Below, in pieces: positions 1-5,601 of a stretch of 5,601 bases of DNA (its first letter is position 1; the number at the start of each line of letters is the position of its first letter). The position numbers and the translations under genes were made by a program. Source of the DNA: Bacteroidales bacterium (lineage in GTDB: Bacteria > Bacteroidota > Bacteroidia > Bacteroidales > UBA7960); the NCBI GenBank assembly GCA_007120675.1, contig SKNE01000017.1:1-5601 (forward strand), in the 5' to 3' direction. The notes beneath the pieces were generated by a model. The model did no database searches. It saw nothing but the letters and a program-made list of their open reading frames with translations, and was not told where the DNA came from.

Positions 1-964
1 CTTCGCCAATGGTGCAGAAGATGAAATCAGTTGACTGCTCTGGCACAAAGTTGAACTGTGTCTGTGTACCCTGAAGAAAGCCCTTTCCCCACAGTCCGCC
101 GGAGCCGATGGCGATTTTTGACTGGTGCAGGTTATACCCGGCTCCCTGCAGATCTACGCCAGAACCGATGAGCACTTCAATCCTTGCCCTGTGGTGCGGC
201 TCCAGGAACTGGTTAAAGGCATAATCCACAGAATATACGTAAACAGCCAGGAGCATGAAGATGCCGATGATCTGAGGGATGAGTCGCGGGGTCTTGCGAA
301 TGAACAATCCGATGATGAAGGTAATGGTGGCCAGTGCCCCGATGATGATGAACTCATTGAGCATCAGGGTAAGGATGAACAAAAGGATCGCCAGGCCACC
401 GAAAAAGAGGACCAGTCCGCTGATATATCCCTCGCGGTAAAGCACCAGGCTGAAGGCAAAAAACACCAGGGTTGTTCCCACATCTTTCTGCATGAGCACC
501 AGGAAGGCCGGCACCAGCATGATGGCGAACACCTGCAGGCGCTGCTTCAGGTCCGCTTGCTTTGATTTGGATTTTCCCATGAAGGAAGCCAGGGCCAGGG
601 CGGTGCCAAACTTGGCTATCTCTGAGGGCTGAAAGGCGAAACCGCCAAAGCGGAACCATGCCTTGGTGGCATTGATTTCAACCCCCACCATCAATACCGC
701 GATCAGCAGGACGATGCACAAAGCGTATATGATCCAGGCAAAGCCGGTGAAAAAGCGGATGTCCAGCAGCAAGACACTGGCCCCTATGAGAAAGGCGGTG
801 ATGATCCAAACGAGCTGCTTGCCATAGCTGGTGTCCAGGTTGAGGATGCTCCCCCCCGTGTGTTCAGAGGCAAAGATGCTGAACCAGCCGATGCATACCA
901 GCAGCAGGTAAAGGAATAATACCGTTTTGTCGGTGTTGGTGAATATGTTGAACTGCTTGTTCAT
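1..964 (-). CDS. rodA: RodA, SEDS peptidoglycan glycosyltransferase (C-terminus missing)
   Basis: RodA is a multi-pass inner-membrane enzyme that polymerises lipid II into glycan strands for lateral wall growth, working with PBP2. The window holds 321 codons from the start; the C-terminal part (about 110 residues by comparison with E. coli RodA) lies outside. Hydrophobic segments are visible at about residues 14-32, 49-67, 74-95 and 142-158, with several more up to about 245. SEDS landmarks: FQPSEIAKF (111-119), QKDVGTT (159-165), AGYNLHQSKIAIGSGG (about 274-290), GKGFLQGTQ (293-301) and VPEQSTDFIF (307-316). Asp313 in the last motif aligns with the catalytic aspartate of E. coli RodA (Asp262). 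The higher numbering indicates extra residues before it, as I recall for Bacteroidota RodA. The start ATG at 964-962 overlaps the mrdA stop, has no Shine-Dalgarno sequence, and is probably coupled to mrdA translation. A G7 run lies in codons 36-38. Confidence 0.97.
   Translation of the reverse strand, partial: MNKQFNIFTNTDKTVLFLYLLLVCIGWFSIFASEHTGGSILNLDTSYGKQLVWIITAFLIGASVLLLDIRFFTGFAWIIYALCIVLLIAVLMVGVEINATKAWFRFGGFAFQPSEIAKFGTALALASFMGKSKSKQADLKQRLQVFAIMLVPAFLVLMQKDVGTTLVFFAFSLVLYREGYISGLVLFFGGLAILLFILTLMLNEFIIIGALATITFIIGLFIRKTPRLIPQIIGIFMLLAVYVYSVDYAFNQFLEPHHRARIEVLIGSGVDLQGAGYNLHQSKIAIGSGGLWGKGFLQGTQTQFNFVPEQSTDFIFCTIGE
961..964 (-). other. ATGA stop-start overlap joining mrdA and rodA
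   Basis: Read on the minus strand, positions 964 to 961 are ATGA: the rodA ATG (964-962) shares bases with the mrdA TGA (963-961). The bases just upstream on the minus strand lack any AGGAGG-like site. Termination-reinitiation coupling is therefore the likely way rodA is translated, which would keep RodA and PBP2 in matched amounts. The overlap is seen directly; the coupling is inferred. Confidence 0.85.
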
Positions 965-2796
965 GGCGAAACGTTGATGAAATCAGCTTGTAGTATCCTG
1001 CTCTCAAACCAGCTTCGGTCAGTTGTTCCCCTGAGGTATTGTTCAATCATCAAACTGGCGATGGGGGCGGCCCATACCGATCCGTAGCCGGCATTTTCGA
1101 CCACCACCGAAATGGCTATTTTAGGGTCGTCCAGCGGGGCAAAAGCCACAAAGACAGAGTGATTTTCCCCGTGGGGATTTTGTACCGTACCCGTTTTGCC
1201 TGCCATGGAGATGCCTTCTATCCTGGAGAAAGCCCCCGTGCCTTCTTCCACCACCAGGTGCATGGCCCTGGCAAGGGTCTCAAAGTGGCGTCGGTCGATG
1301 GGTATCGCCTGCGCCAAGCCTGCCTGGTTGCTCCTGTTGGAAGGGTCTCCCACCGCTTTTACCACGTGCGGGGTGAAATAAAAACCCCTGTTGGCGATGG
1401 CGGCGGTCATATTGGCCAGTTGCAGGGGTGTCATCCCGATCTCGCCCTGCCCGATGCCCAGGCTGATGATGGTCTGGGAGCGCCATCCCGAGGGACCGTA
1501 GATCCTGTCGTAATAATCGGTGCTGGCGATCAGGCCGGGCAGTTCGTAGGACAGGTCGCTGCCCAGCATTTGTCCCACGCCGAAGCTGCGAACATAGTCC
1601 CGCCATGTGCCGTAGGACTCCTGTATGGTGGCAAAACGCGGCTGATTGATCGTTTGCTGGAACAGGATGCTTGAATAGGTGTTGCAGCTGTGTTGTATCC
1701 CGGTAAAGAGGTTCACCGGACTGGGGTGGCTGCGGCAACGGATGCTGATTCCCCTTGTATGGTATACCCCTGAGCAGCTGTGCTGTGTTTCAGGGGTGAT
1801 GATCCCTTCCTGCAGCGCAATGAGTGTGCTGATGAGCTTGAACACTGAGCCCGGGGGGTACTGAGCCATCAACGCCCTGTTGAAAAGGGGTTTAAGGGTG
1901 TCATTCTGGAGCATCCTGTAGTTCCTGGTCCGCTGGCGCCCCACCAAAAGGCCGGGATCGAAGGAGGGGGATGAGACCAGGGCCAGGATCTCCCCTGTGG
2001 AGGGCTCTATGGCCACTATGCTGCCCCGTTTGTTTTGCATCAGCTGCTCCCCATAGATCTGAAGGGTGGCATCCAGTGTGGTCCACAAGTCCTTTCCGGC
2101 CACCGCCAGGGTGTCATATCGTCCGTCGTGAAAAGGTCCGGCATCGCGGTTAAGGACATCCACAGTGCGTATGCGCAAGCCCTTCCGCCCCCTGAGTTCC
2201 CTCTCATACGACCGCTCAATTCCGGAGATACCGATATAGTCGCCGGGCCTGTAGTACGGGTCATTGCCGATGATGGCGGGTCCCACCTCGCCCACGTAGC
2301 CGAAGGTGTGGGTGGCGATGGGATGGGTGTATTTGCGCAGGGTCCTGGGTTGCACAAAGAAGCCGGGAAACCGGAACATCTTTTCCTGGAATGCGGCAAA
2401 GGTGGTCTTGGATATCTGTCGCTCGAATACTGATGCCCTGAAGCGGGAGTAGCGCCTGGCTTGCAAAAGGCGGCTCTCGAAAGTGGATTGGTCGATGTTC
2501 AGGAGGCGGCAGAACTCCAGGGTGTCGATCTCCCCCACCTGTCCGGGAATCACCATGAGGTCATAATGGGCCTCGTTGTACACCAGCAGTTCACCGTGCC
2601 GGTCATAAATCAGTCCCCGTGCCGGATAATCGGTGATGTGGCGTATGAAGTTGCTGCGGGCAAAGGCCTTATAGGAGGGGTCGGCGATCTGCAGCATGAA
2701 CAGGCGCGACAACAACAAGAGCCCCACACCGATGATGATGGCAGAAATGACTTTCCTTCTGCCGGTGTGGTGATCCTTATTGGTGAATGCGTGCAT
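961..2796 (-). CDS. mrdA: Penicillin-binding protein 2 (elongasome peptidoglycan D,D-transpeptidase)
   Basis: This class B penicillin-binding protein cross-links peptidoglycan in the periplasm as the partner of RodA. It is complete at 611 aa, close to the usual family length (E. coli PBP2 is 633 aa). A short basic cytoplasmic tail (1-16) leads into one membrane helix (about 17-37). The pedestal domain begins with YPARGLIYDRHGELL (57-71) and includes HTFGYVGEVG (163-172). The transpeptidase domain spans about 257-590. Active-site motifs are all present: SVFK (Ser317 nucleophile, Lys320), SCN (370-372) and KTGT (534-537). The ATG at 2796 is the only in-frame start after a TAA at 2811-2809. An AGCAGG-like purine patch lies 7 bases or more before it, so the ribosome site is weak. 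It is first in a two-gene unit with rodA, overlapping it by four bases. No mreD precedes it; the neighbouring gene is divergent. Identity is secure. Confidence 0.98.
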   Translation of the reverse strand: MHAFTNKDHHTGRRKVISAIIIGVGLLLLSRLFMLQIADPSYKAFARSNFIRHITDYPARGLIYDRHGELLVYNEAHYDLMVIPGQVGEIDTLEFCRLLNIDQSTFESRLLQARRYSRFRASVFERQISKTTFAAFQEKMFRFPGFFVQPRTLRKYTHPIATHTFGYVGEVGPAIIGNDPYYRPGDYIGISGIERSYERELRGRKGLRIRTVDVLNRDAGPFHDGRYDTLAVAGKDLWTTLDATLQIYGEQLMQNKRGSIVAIEPSTGEILALVSSPSFDPGLLVGRQRTRNYRMLQNDTLKPLFNRALMAQYPPGSVFKLISTLIALQEGIITPETQHSCSGVYHTRGISIRCRSHPSPVNLFTGIQHSCNTYSSILFQQTINQPRFATIQESYGTWRDYVRSFGVGQMLGSDLSYELPGLIASTDYYDRIYGPSGWRSQTIISLGIGQGEIGMTPLQLANMTAAIANRGFYFTPHVVKAVGDPSNRSNQAGLAQAIPIDRRHFETLARAMHLVVEEGTGAFSRIEGISMAGKTGTVQNPHGENHSVFVAFAPLDDPKIAISVVVENAGYGSVWAAPIASLMIEQYLRGTTDRSWFESRILQADFINVSP

Positions 2797-2877
2797 GGAC
2801 TGCCTGCTTTATTTAATGGCCGGGTGGACGACTGACACATACCCCACTGGAGGGTAAGCACAACGCCCTTTCCCATG

Positions 2878-2885
2878 CAAAATTA
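2878..2885 (-). promoter_or_regulatory. Candidate -7 box for mrdA-rodA
   Basis: On the minus strand these bases read TAATTTTG, a perfect match to the Bacteroidota -7 consensus TAnnTTTG. They lie about 80 bases before the mrdA start, inside the divergent intergenic region. There is no TTTG -33 box at the expected 19-21 bp spacing. The nearest upstream TTTG on this strand (2921-2918) is 32 bp away. The call rests on the -7 box and its position only. Confidence 0.35.
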
Positions 2886-2909
2886 ATGGAATAGCCCGTA
2901 TTTTCGCCG

Positions 2910-2925
2910 AATGTTCCCAAACATT
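2910..2925. repeat. 6-4-6 inverted repeat in the divergent intergenic region
   Basis: AATGTT (2910-2915) and its exact reverse complement AACATT (2920-2925) are separated by CCCA. The repeat lies just before the candidate plus-strand -7 box and upstream of the minus-strand one, where an operator for either or both divergent units could sit. It is followed by a short T run (2924-2929), so on the plus strand it could form a weak hairpin. Its arms are too short and AT-rich for a convincing terminator, and no gene ends here. A chance palindrome in AT-rich DNA is quite possible. Confidence 0.3.
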
Positions 2926-2928
2926 TTT

Positions 2929-2936
2929 TAATTTAG
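2929..2936 (+). promoter_or_regulatory. Candidate -7 box for the 3007-4146 dehydrogenase gene
   Basis: TAATTTAG differs from the Bacteroidota consensus TAnnTTTG at one position and would give a leader of about 60-65 nt. A possible -33 element is only TTTT at 2901-2904, with a longer spacing than usual. A second imperfect match, TATTTTCG, lies at 2899-2906. Support is positional and weak. Confidence 0.25.
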
Positions 2937-3006
2937 CCATCCTGTGTTTCAATCAAAAAACGCTGCTGGATAGTTGATCCGGCAAGCATTAAAGCCATCA
3001 TTTAAC

Positions 3007-4146
3007 ATGTCAGACAACAAGCATAAGATCGTGGTACTGGGTGCCGGCATGGTGGGTAAGGCCATCGCCATTGATTTGTCCAAACAATATGAGGTGTGGG
3101 CGGCGGACATTGACCAGGCCTCGCTGGACTTTCTCTCGAAGCATTACCCCATAAAAACCGTGGGGGTAAACCTGATGGAGGATGACCGCATCCGGGAGCT
3201 GGTGGCGGATTTCGACCTGGTTGTGTCGGCCGTGCCCGGCTTCATGGGTTTCGATACCGTGAAGACCGTCATTGAGGCGGGAAAAAACATCGTGGATATC
3301 TCCTTCATGCCAGAGGACTTCATGGAGCTCAACAACCTGGCAGCCCAAAAAGGGGTTACCGCCATCACCGACTGCGGTGTGGCACCGGGTATTCCCAACC
3401 TGATTGTGGGCCACCATAATGACTACATGGATATCGAGGAGTTTGTCTACTGCGTCGGCGGGTTGCCAAAAGTGAAGGTGTACCCCTTTTATTACAAAGC
3501 CCCTTTTTCTCCCATCGATGTGGTGGAGGAATATACCCGCCCGGCACGCTTTGTGGAAAAAGGCAAGCGCATGGTGAAGCCTGCCATGAGTGAGCCTGAG
3601 ATGGTCTTTTTCCCCCAGGTGGGCACCCTGGAAGCCTTCTATACCGATGGGTTGCGCTCCCTGCTCAGCAACATGGCCCACATCCCCAACATGAAGGAAA
3701 AAACCCTGCGCTATCCCGGGCACATCCAGCTGATCCAGGCCCTGCGCACCGCTGGCTTCTTTGATAAGGAGCCCATCACCGTAAAGAACGCCTCCATACG
3801 TCCCATCGACTTCACCAGCAAGGTGTTGATAAAGGACTGGCAGCTGAACCCCGATGAGCGGGAATTCACCGTGATGCGCATAGAGCTGACAGGGCGTGAG
3901 GGCAACACGGCCAAGCGCATCGTTTACGAACTCTACGACGAATACGACGAGAAGGAGAAGATCAGCAGCATGGCACGCACCACGGGCTTCACCGCCACGG
4001 CCAATGCGGGACTGGTACTCAGCGGACGCTTCACCGGCAAGGGGGTCTTCCCGCTGGAGCTGGTGGGCATGGACCAGGACTGCTTCGATTATGTGATGAC
4101 CTACCTGGCCGAGCGCAACATCCGTTTCCGCAAAACCGTCGACTAA
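3007..4146 (+). CDS. Saccharopine dehydrogenase-family oxidoreductase, lysine 6-dehydrogenase-like
   Basis: This is a soluble NAD(P)-dependent amino-acid dehydrogenase of 379 aa. The N-terminal Rossmann fold shows IVVLGAGMVGKAIA with GxGxxG at 12-17. Asp34 at the end of the second strand (AADID) favours NAD over NADP. A DCGVAPGIPN motif (122-131) ends the nucleotide-binding half. The C-terminal part carries GTLEAFYTDGLRSLL (206-220), KTLRYPGH (232-239) and SSMARTTGFTA (320-330). From memory these match the arrangement of L-lysine 6-dehydrogenase of Geobacillus (about 385 aa) better than two-domain saccharopine dehydrogenases. Such enzymes oxidise the epsilon-amino group of lysine to a semialdehyde that cyclises. 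A saccharopine- or carboxynorspermidine-type substrate cannot be excluded. I chose ATG 3007 because it starts directly before the Rossmann strand; an in-frame TTG at 2974 would add 11 residues of no family character. No clear Shine-Dalgarno is present. It is divergent from mrdA and 208 bp before gatE on the same strand. No stem-loop terminator follows its TAA. Confidence 0.88.
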   Translation: MSDNKHKIVVLGAGMVGKAIAIDLSKQYEVWAADIDQASLDFLSKHYPIKTVGVNLMEDDRIRELVADFDLVVSAVPGFMGFDTVKTVIEAGKNIVDISFMPEDFMELNNLAAQKGVTAITDCGVAPGIPNLIVGHHNDYMDIEEFVYCVGGLPKVKVYPFYYKAPFSPIDVVEEYTRPARFVEKGKRMVKPAMSEPEMVFFPQVGTLEAFYTDGLRSLLSNMAHIPNMKEKTLRYPGHIQLIQALRTAGFFDKEPITVKNASIRPIDFTSKVLIKDWQLNPDEREFTVMRIELTGREGNTAKRIVYELYDEYDEKEKISSMARTTGFTATANAGLVLSGRFTGKGVFPLELVGMDQDCFDYVMTYLAERNIRFRKTVD

Positions 4147-4160
4147 GAAAAAATCACCGA

Positions 4161-4223
4161 ACACTGCACACCCCCAAAACAGCGAACCCCCGACACCGCA
4201 CACCCCCAACACCGCACACCCCC
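4161..4223 (+). repeat. Four-unit 16-bp tandem repeat (ACACCGCACACCCCC)
   Basis: Units start at 4161, 4177, 4193 and 4209, an exact 16-bp period. Units 3 and 4 are identical over 15 bases. Unit 1 differs by one base (ACACTGCACACCCCC). Unit 2 is degenerate, with four differences over 15 bases, but keeps the C5 block. Each unit ends in CCCCC followed by one A or G. The minus strand therefore carries four G5 runs separated by 11 bases, which could in principle allow a long-loop G-quadruplex. It has no CRISPR character: there are no unique spacers. Confidence 0.85.
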
Positions 4224-4237
4224 GGCAAAAAAACCGC

Positions 4238-4345
4238 GCAGCGACGGCGAACAAAGAACAAAGAACAAAGAACAACAAACAACAAACAAAAGAATCCCGA
4301 AGCGACGGCGAACAAAGAACAACAAACAACAAACAAAAGAATCCC
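4238..4345 (+). repeat. Tandem duplication of a 61/47-bp element with an internal AACAAAG heptamer array
   Basis: Two abutting copies lie at 4238-4298 and 4299-4345. Both contain AGCGACGGCG, then AACAAAG units, then an A/C tract (AACAACAAACAACAAAC...), and end in AAAAGAATCCC. Copy 1 has three AACAAAG heptamers (4250-4256, 4257-4263, 4264-4270) and copy 2 has one (4311-4317). This accounts exactly for the 14-base length difference. Apart from this and one base at the left edge (GCAGCG against GAAGCG), the copies are identical. That indicates recent duplication plus slippage. The second copy ends nine bases before the gatE ATG. Confidence 0.9.
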
Positions 4346-4354
4346 CCGGTCTGG

Positions 4355-5601
4355 ATGAAGAAAAAACCCACCCCCGCGCAGAACTACCGCGCCACCATGA
4401 AGGCCATCGGCTACGTATCACGAAAGAAGGCCAGCCAGGACGACTACGACCGCATCGGCTTTATGTCGGGACTGGAAGTGCACCAGCAACTGGATACCGA
4501 AGAGAAATTATTTTGCCGCTGTCCGGCGGGCATCTACCAGGAGGACGACACCTACGATGCGGAGGTGATCCGTCACATGCGGCCCACCCTGAGTGAGCTG
4601 GGCGAATACGACGGTACGGCCCTCATGGAGTTCAAGACCCGGAAGAACATCATCTACCGCATCAAGAATGAGACCACCTGCACCTATGAGGTGGACGACA
4701 CCCCACCCTTTCCCATCAACCGGAGGGCGGTGGACATCGCCATCGCCATCAGCCTGCTGAAGAAGCTGAACATCGTGGGCGAGATCCACATCACACGGAA
4801 GCAATACCTGGACGGGAGCATACCCACCGGCTTTCAGCGCACGGCCATCATTGGGGTGGAGGGGGCCATTGAGCTGAAGAACAAGACTATCCGGCTGATC
4901 CAGCTGAGCCTGGAGGAGGACTCCTGCCGCGAGGTATCCGACGTGGGGCACTGGCGCACCTATAAGACTGACCGGCTGGGGATGCCGCTCATTGAGACGG
5001 TGACCTATCCCGACATGGTGAACCCCGACGAGGTGGCCGAGGCGTGCCAGGTGATCCGCTTCCTGAACCGCAGCACCAACCTGGTGCGCACCGGGATGGG
5101 GGCGGCCCGCCAGGACGTGAACGTGAGCTGCCGGGGCGGCACCCGTGTGGAGATCAAGGGGGTGTCGCGCATCAAATGGATCCCGGAGCTGACCCACAAC
5201 GAAAGCTTCCGCCAGTACGCCCTGCTGAACGTGCGGCAGCTTCTGCTGGAGAAATTCAGGGAACCCGAAAGCTGGCAGATGAGCCACATGGAGCTGAATC
5301 CCCGCGATTTCTCCTTCCGCTCCAAAGCCCTGAAGGGCTTACGAAACGCCGGAATGAAACTCTACGGGGTGAACCTGCCCGGGTTCCAGTACATCCTCTC
5401 CCATTTCACGCAGCCCGGAAAGGTTTTTGCTGACGAGATCAGCGAACGCCTGAAGGTGATTGCCTGCCTGGAAAAGCCCAATATGTGCACCCACGATAGC
5501 CTGGATCCCGTGGAGAAGGAGGAGGTTTACGCGCAGCTGCGACAGTTGCTGGGCAGCAAGGCGGGCGATGCGGTCCTCTTTTTCTGGGGGCCTCAGGAGG
5601 A
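4355..5601 (+). CDS. gatE: GatE-like Glu-tRNA(Gln) amidotransferase subunit (archaeal type), C-terminus missing
   Basis: With GatD, GatE converts Glu-tRNA(Gln) to Gln-tRNA(Gln): GatD releases ammonia and GatE binds tRNA, activates the glutamate with ATP and transfers the amide. The window holds 415 codons of a family usually near 620-640 aa. The catalytic cradle shows GLEVHQQLDT (39-48), KLFCRCP (51-57), MRPTLSELGE (75-84), DGSIPTGFQRTAI (153-165), LEEDSCRE (186-193) and RQDVNVSCRGGTRVEIKG (252-269). From about 320 it runs into a GAD domain, the AspRS-type insertion typical of GatE (GVNLPGFQYIL, 338-348; GDAVLFFWGPQE, 404-415). GatB has CPVCLG-type motifs and no GAD insertion, so GatB is rejected. 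The missing part should hold the rest of GAD and the helical/YqeY-like tail. ATG 4355 is the first in-frame start after stops at 4094-4099; ATG 4397 would shorten the protein by 14 residues. No Shine-Dalgarno is seen. Codon usage resembles the neighbours, so any transfer looks old. Confidence 0.9.
   Translation, partial: MKKKPTPAQNYRATMKAIGYVSRKKASQDDYDRIGFMSGLEVHQQLDTEEKLFCRCPAGIYQEDDTYDAEVIRHMRPTLSELGEYDGTALMEFKTRKNIIYRIKNETTCTYEVDDTPPFPINRRAVDIAIAISLLKKLNIVGEIHITRKQYLDGSIPTGFQRTAIIGVEGAIELKNKTIRLIQLSLEEDSCREVSDVGHWRTYKTDRLGMPLIETVTYPDMVNPDEVAEACQVIRFLNRSTNLVRTGMGAARQDVNVSCRGGTRVEIKGVSRIKWIPELTHNESFRQYALLNVRQLLLEKFREPESWQMSHMELNPRDFSFRSKALKGLRNAGMKLYGVNLPGFQYILSHFTQPGKVFADEISERLKVIACLEKPNMCTHDSLDPVEKEEVYAQLRQLLGSKAGDAVLFFWGPQE

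Larger units (their letters stand above)
4147..4354 (+). other. T-depleted, repeat-filled spacer between the dehydrogenase gene and gatE
   Basis: This 208-bp stretch has no recognisable gene. On the plus strand it contains no T from 4166 to 4294 (129 bases) and none from 4296 to 4341, so a single T (4295) falls in 176 bases. Because every stop codon needs a T, all three plus frames are open there, but there is no ATG before 4355. The first part is C-rich and the second A-rich, matching the two repeat blocks annotated separately. No GC-rich stem followed by T residues is visible, and neither a TAnnTTTG nor a TATAAT box can exist in the T-free part. A transcript across it would be A/C-rich and largely unstructured, consistent with read-through from the upstream gene into gatE. 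The function is unknown. Confidence 0.85.

Noticed and set aside
125..565. 146-codon open frame on the plus strand opposite rodA
   Set aside because: Its charged, His/Asp/Glu-rich composition is the expected antisense of hydrophobic membrane-helix codons in rodA.
1039..1674. 211-codon open frame on the plus strand opposite mrdA
   Set aside because: It is antisense to the PBP2 transpeptidase domain containing the SxxK, SxN and KTGT motifs, with no recognisable protein of its own.
2974..3006. TTG start adding 11 residues to the dehydrogenase
   Set aside because: ATG 3007 places the Rossmann GxGxxG at the normal distance from the start, and the extra residues show no family character.
4147..4250. 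Intrinsic terminator after the dehydrogenase gene
   Set aside because: Only weak short pairings such as CCG...CGG near 4234-4247 are found, and the plus strand has no T-tract to complete a terminator.
4161..4345. CRISPR array or mobile-element remnant in the repeat spacer
   Set aside because: The repeats abut with no unique spacers, lack CRISPR-like length and palindromes, and there is no transposase, terminal inverted repeat or target-site duplication.
3010..4371. 453-codon open frame on the minus strand opposite the dehydrogenase gene and repeat spacer
   Set aside because: It is antisense to a gene with clear family motifs. Its N-terminal Cys/Phe/Leu-rich part is only the reverse complement of the repeat spacer, and its openness follows from GC-rich codon use and the T-free tract.
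4508..5287. 259-codon open frame on the minus strand opposite gatE
   Set aside because: The plus strand carries the recognisable GatE motifs throughout; the antisense frame has low-complexity His/Leu/Ala-rich content and no family character.
4355..5601. Bacterial GatB
   Set aside because: The GatB CPVCLG block is absent, the GatE-specific MRPTLSELGE and DGSxxxGFQRTA motifs are present, and a GAD domain follows the cradle domain.

Overview
The window looks like chromosomal DNA from a member of the Bacteroidota, probably in or near the Bacteroidales. This rests on the protein character of RodA, PBP2 and the dehydrogenase, the scarcity of Shine-Dalgarno sequences in front of starts, A/T-rich leaders, and -7 boxes resembling the Bacteroidota consensus TAnnTTTG. 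The family or genus cannot be fixed from sequence alone. Coding DNA is fairly GC-rich; the only AT-rich stretch is the divergent intergenic region near 2800-3006.

Layout. (1) 1-2796, minus strand: the cell-elongation pair mrdA (PBP2, transpeptidase, complete) then rodA (SEDS glycosyltransferase, cut at its C-terminal end by the window start). They overlap by four bases (ATGA). The usual upstream partners mreB, mreC and mreD are not next to mrdA here. (2) 2797-3006: a 210-bp divergent intergenic region with candidate promoters in both directions and a 6-4-6 inverted repeat. (3) 3007-4146, plus strand: a 379-aa NAD(P)-dependent dehydrogenase of the saccharopine dehydrogenase / lysine 6-dehydrogenase family. 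(4) 4147-4354: an unusual 208-bp spacer, almost free of T on the plus strand, made of a four-unit 16-bp tandem array followed by a duplicated ~60-bp element containing an AACAAAG heptamer array. (5) 4355 to the window end, plus strand: the first 415 codons of a protein whose motifs match GatE, the archaeal-type subunit of Glu-tRNA(Gln) amidotransferase, rather than bacterial GatB.

How the genes work together. PBP2 and RodA form one functional unit: RodA polymerises glycan strands from lipid II and PBP2 cross-links them during lateral wall growth. The dehydrogenase and GatE have no obvious shared pathway; they point the same way, and the T-free spacer has no room for a conventional promoter, so they may be co-transcribed. 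The most unusual item is gatE in a bacterial setting, since GatDE has been described as the archaeal route to Gln-tRNA(Gln). The second is the T-depleted, stop-free repeat spacer directly in front of it.
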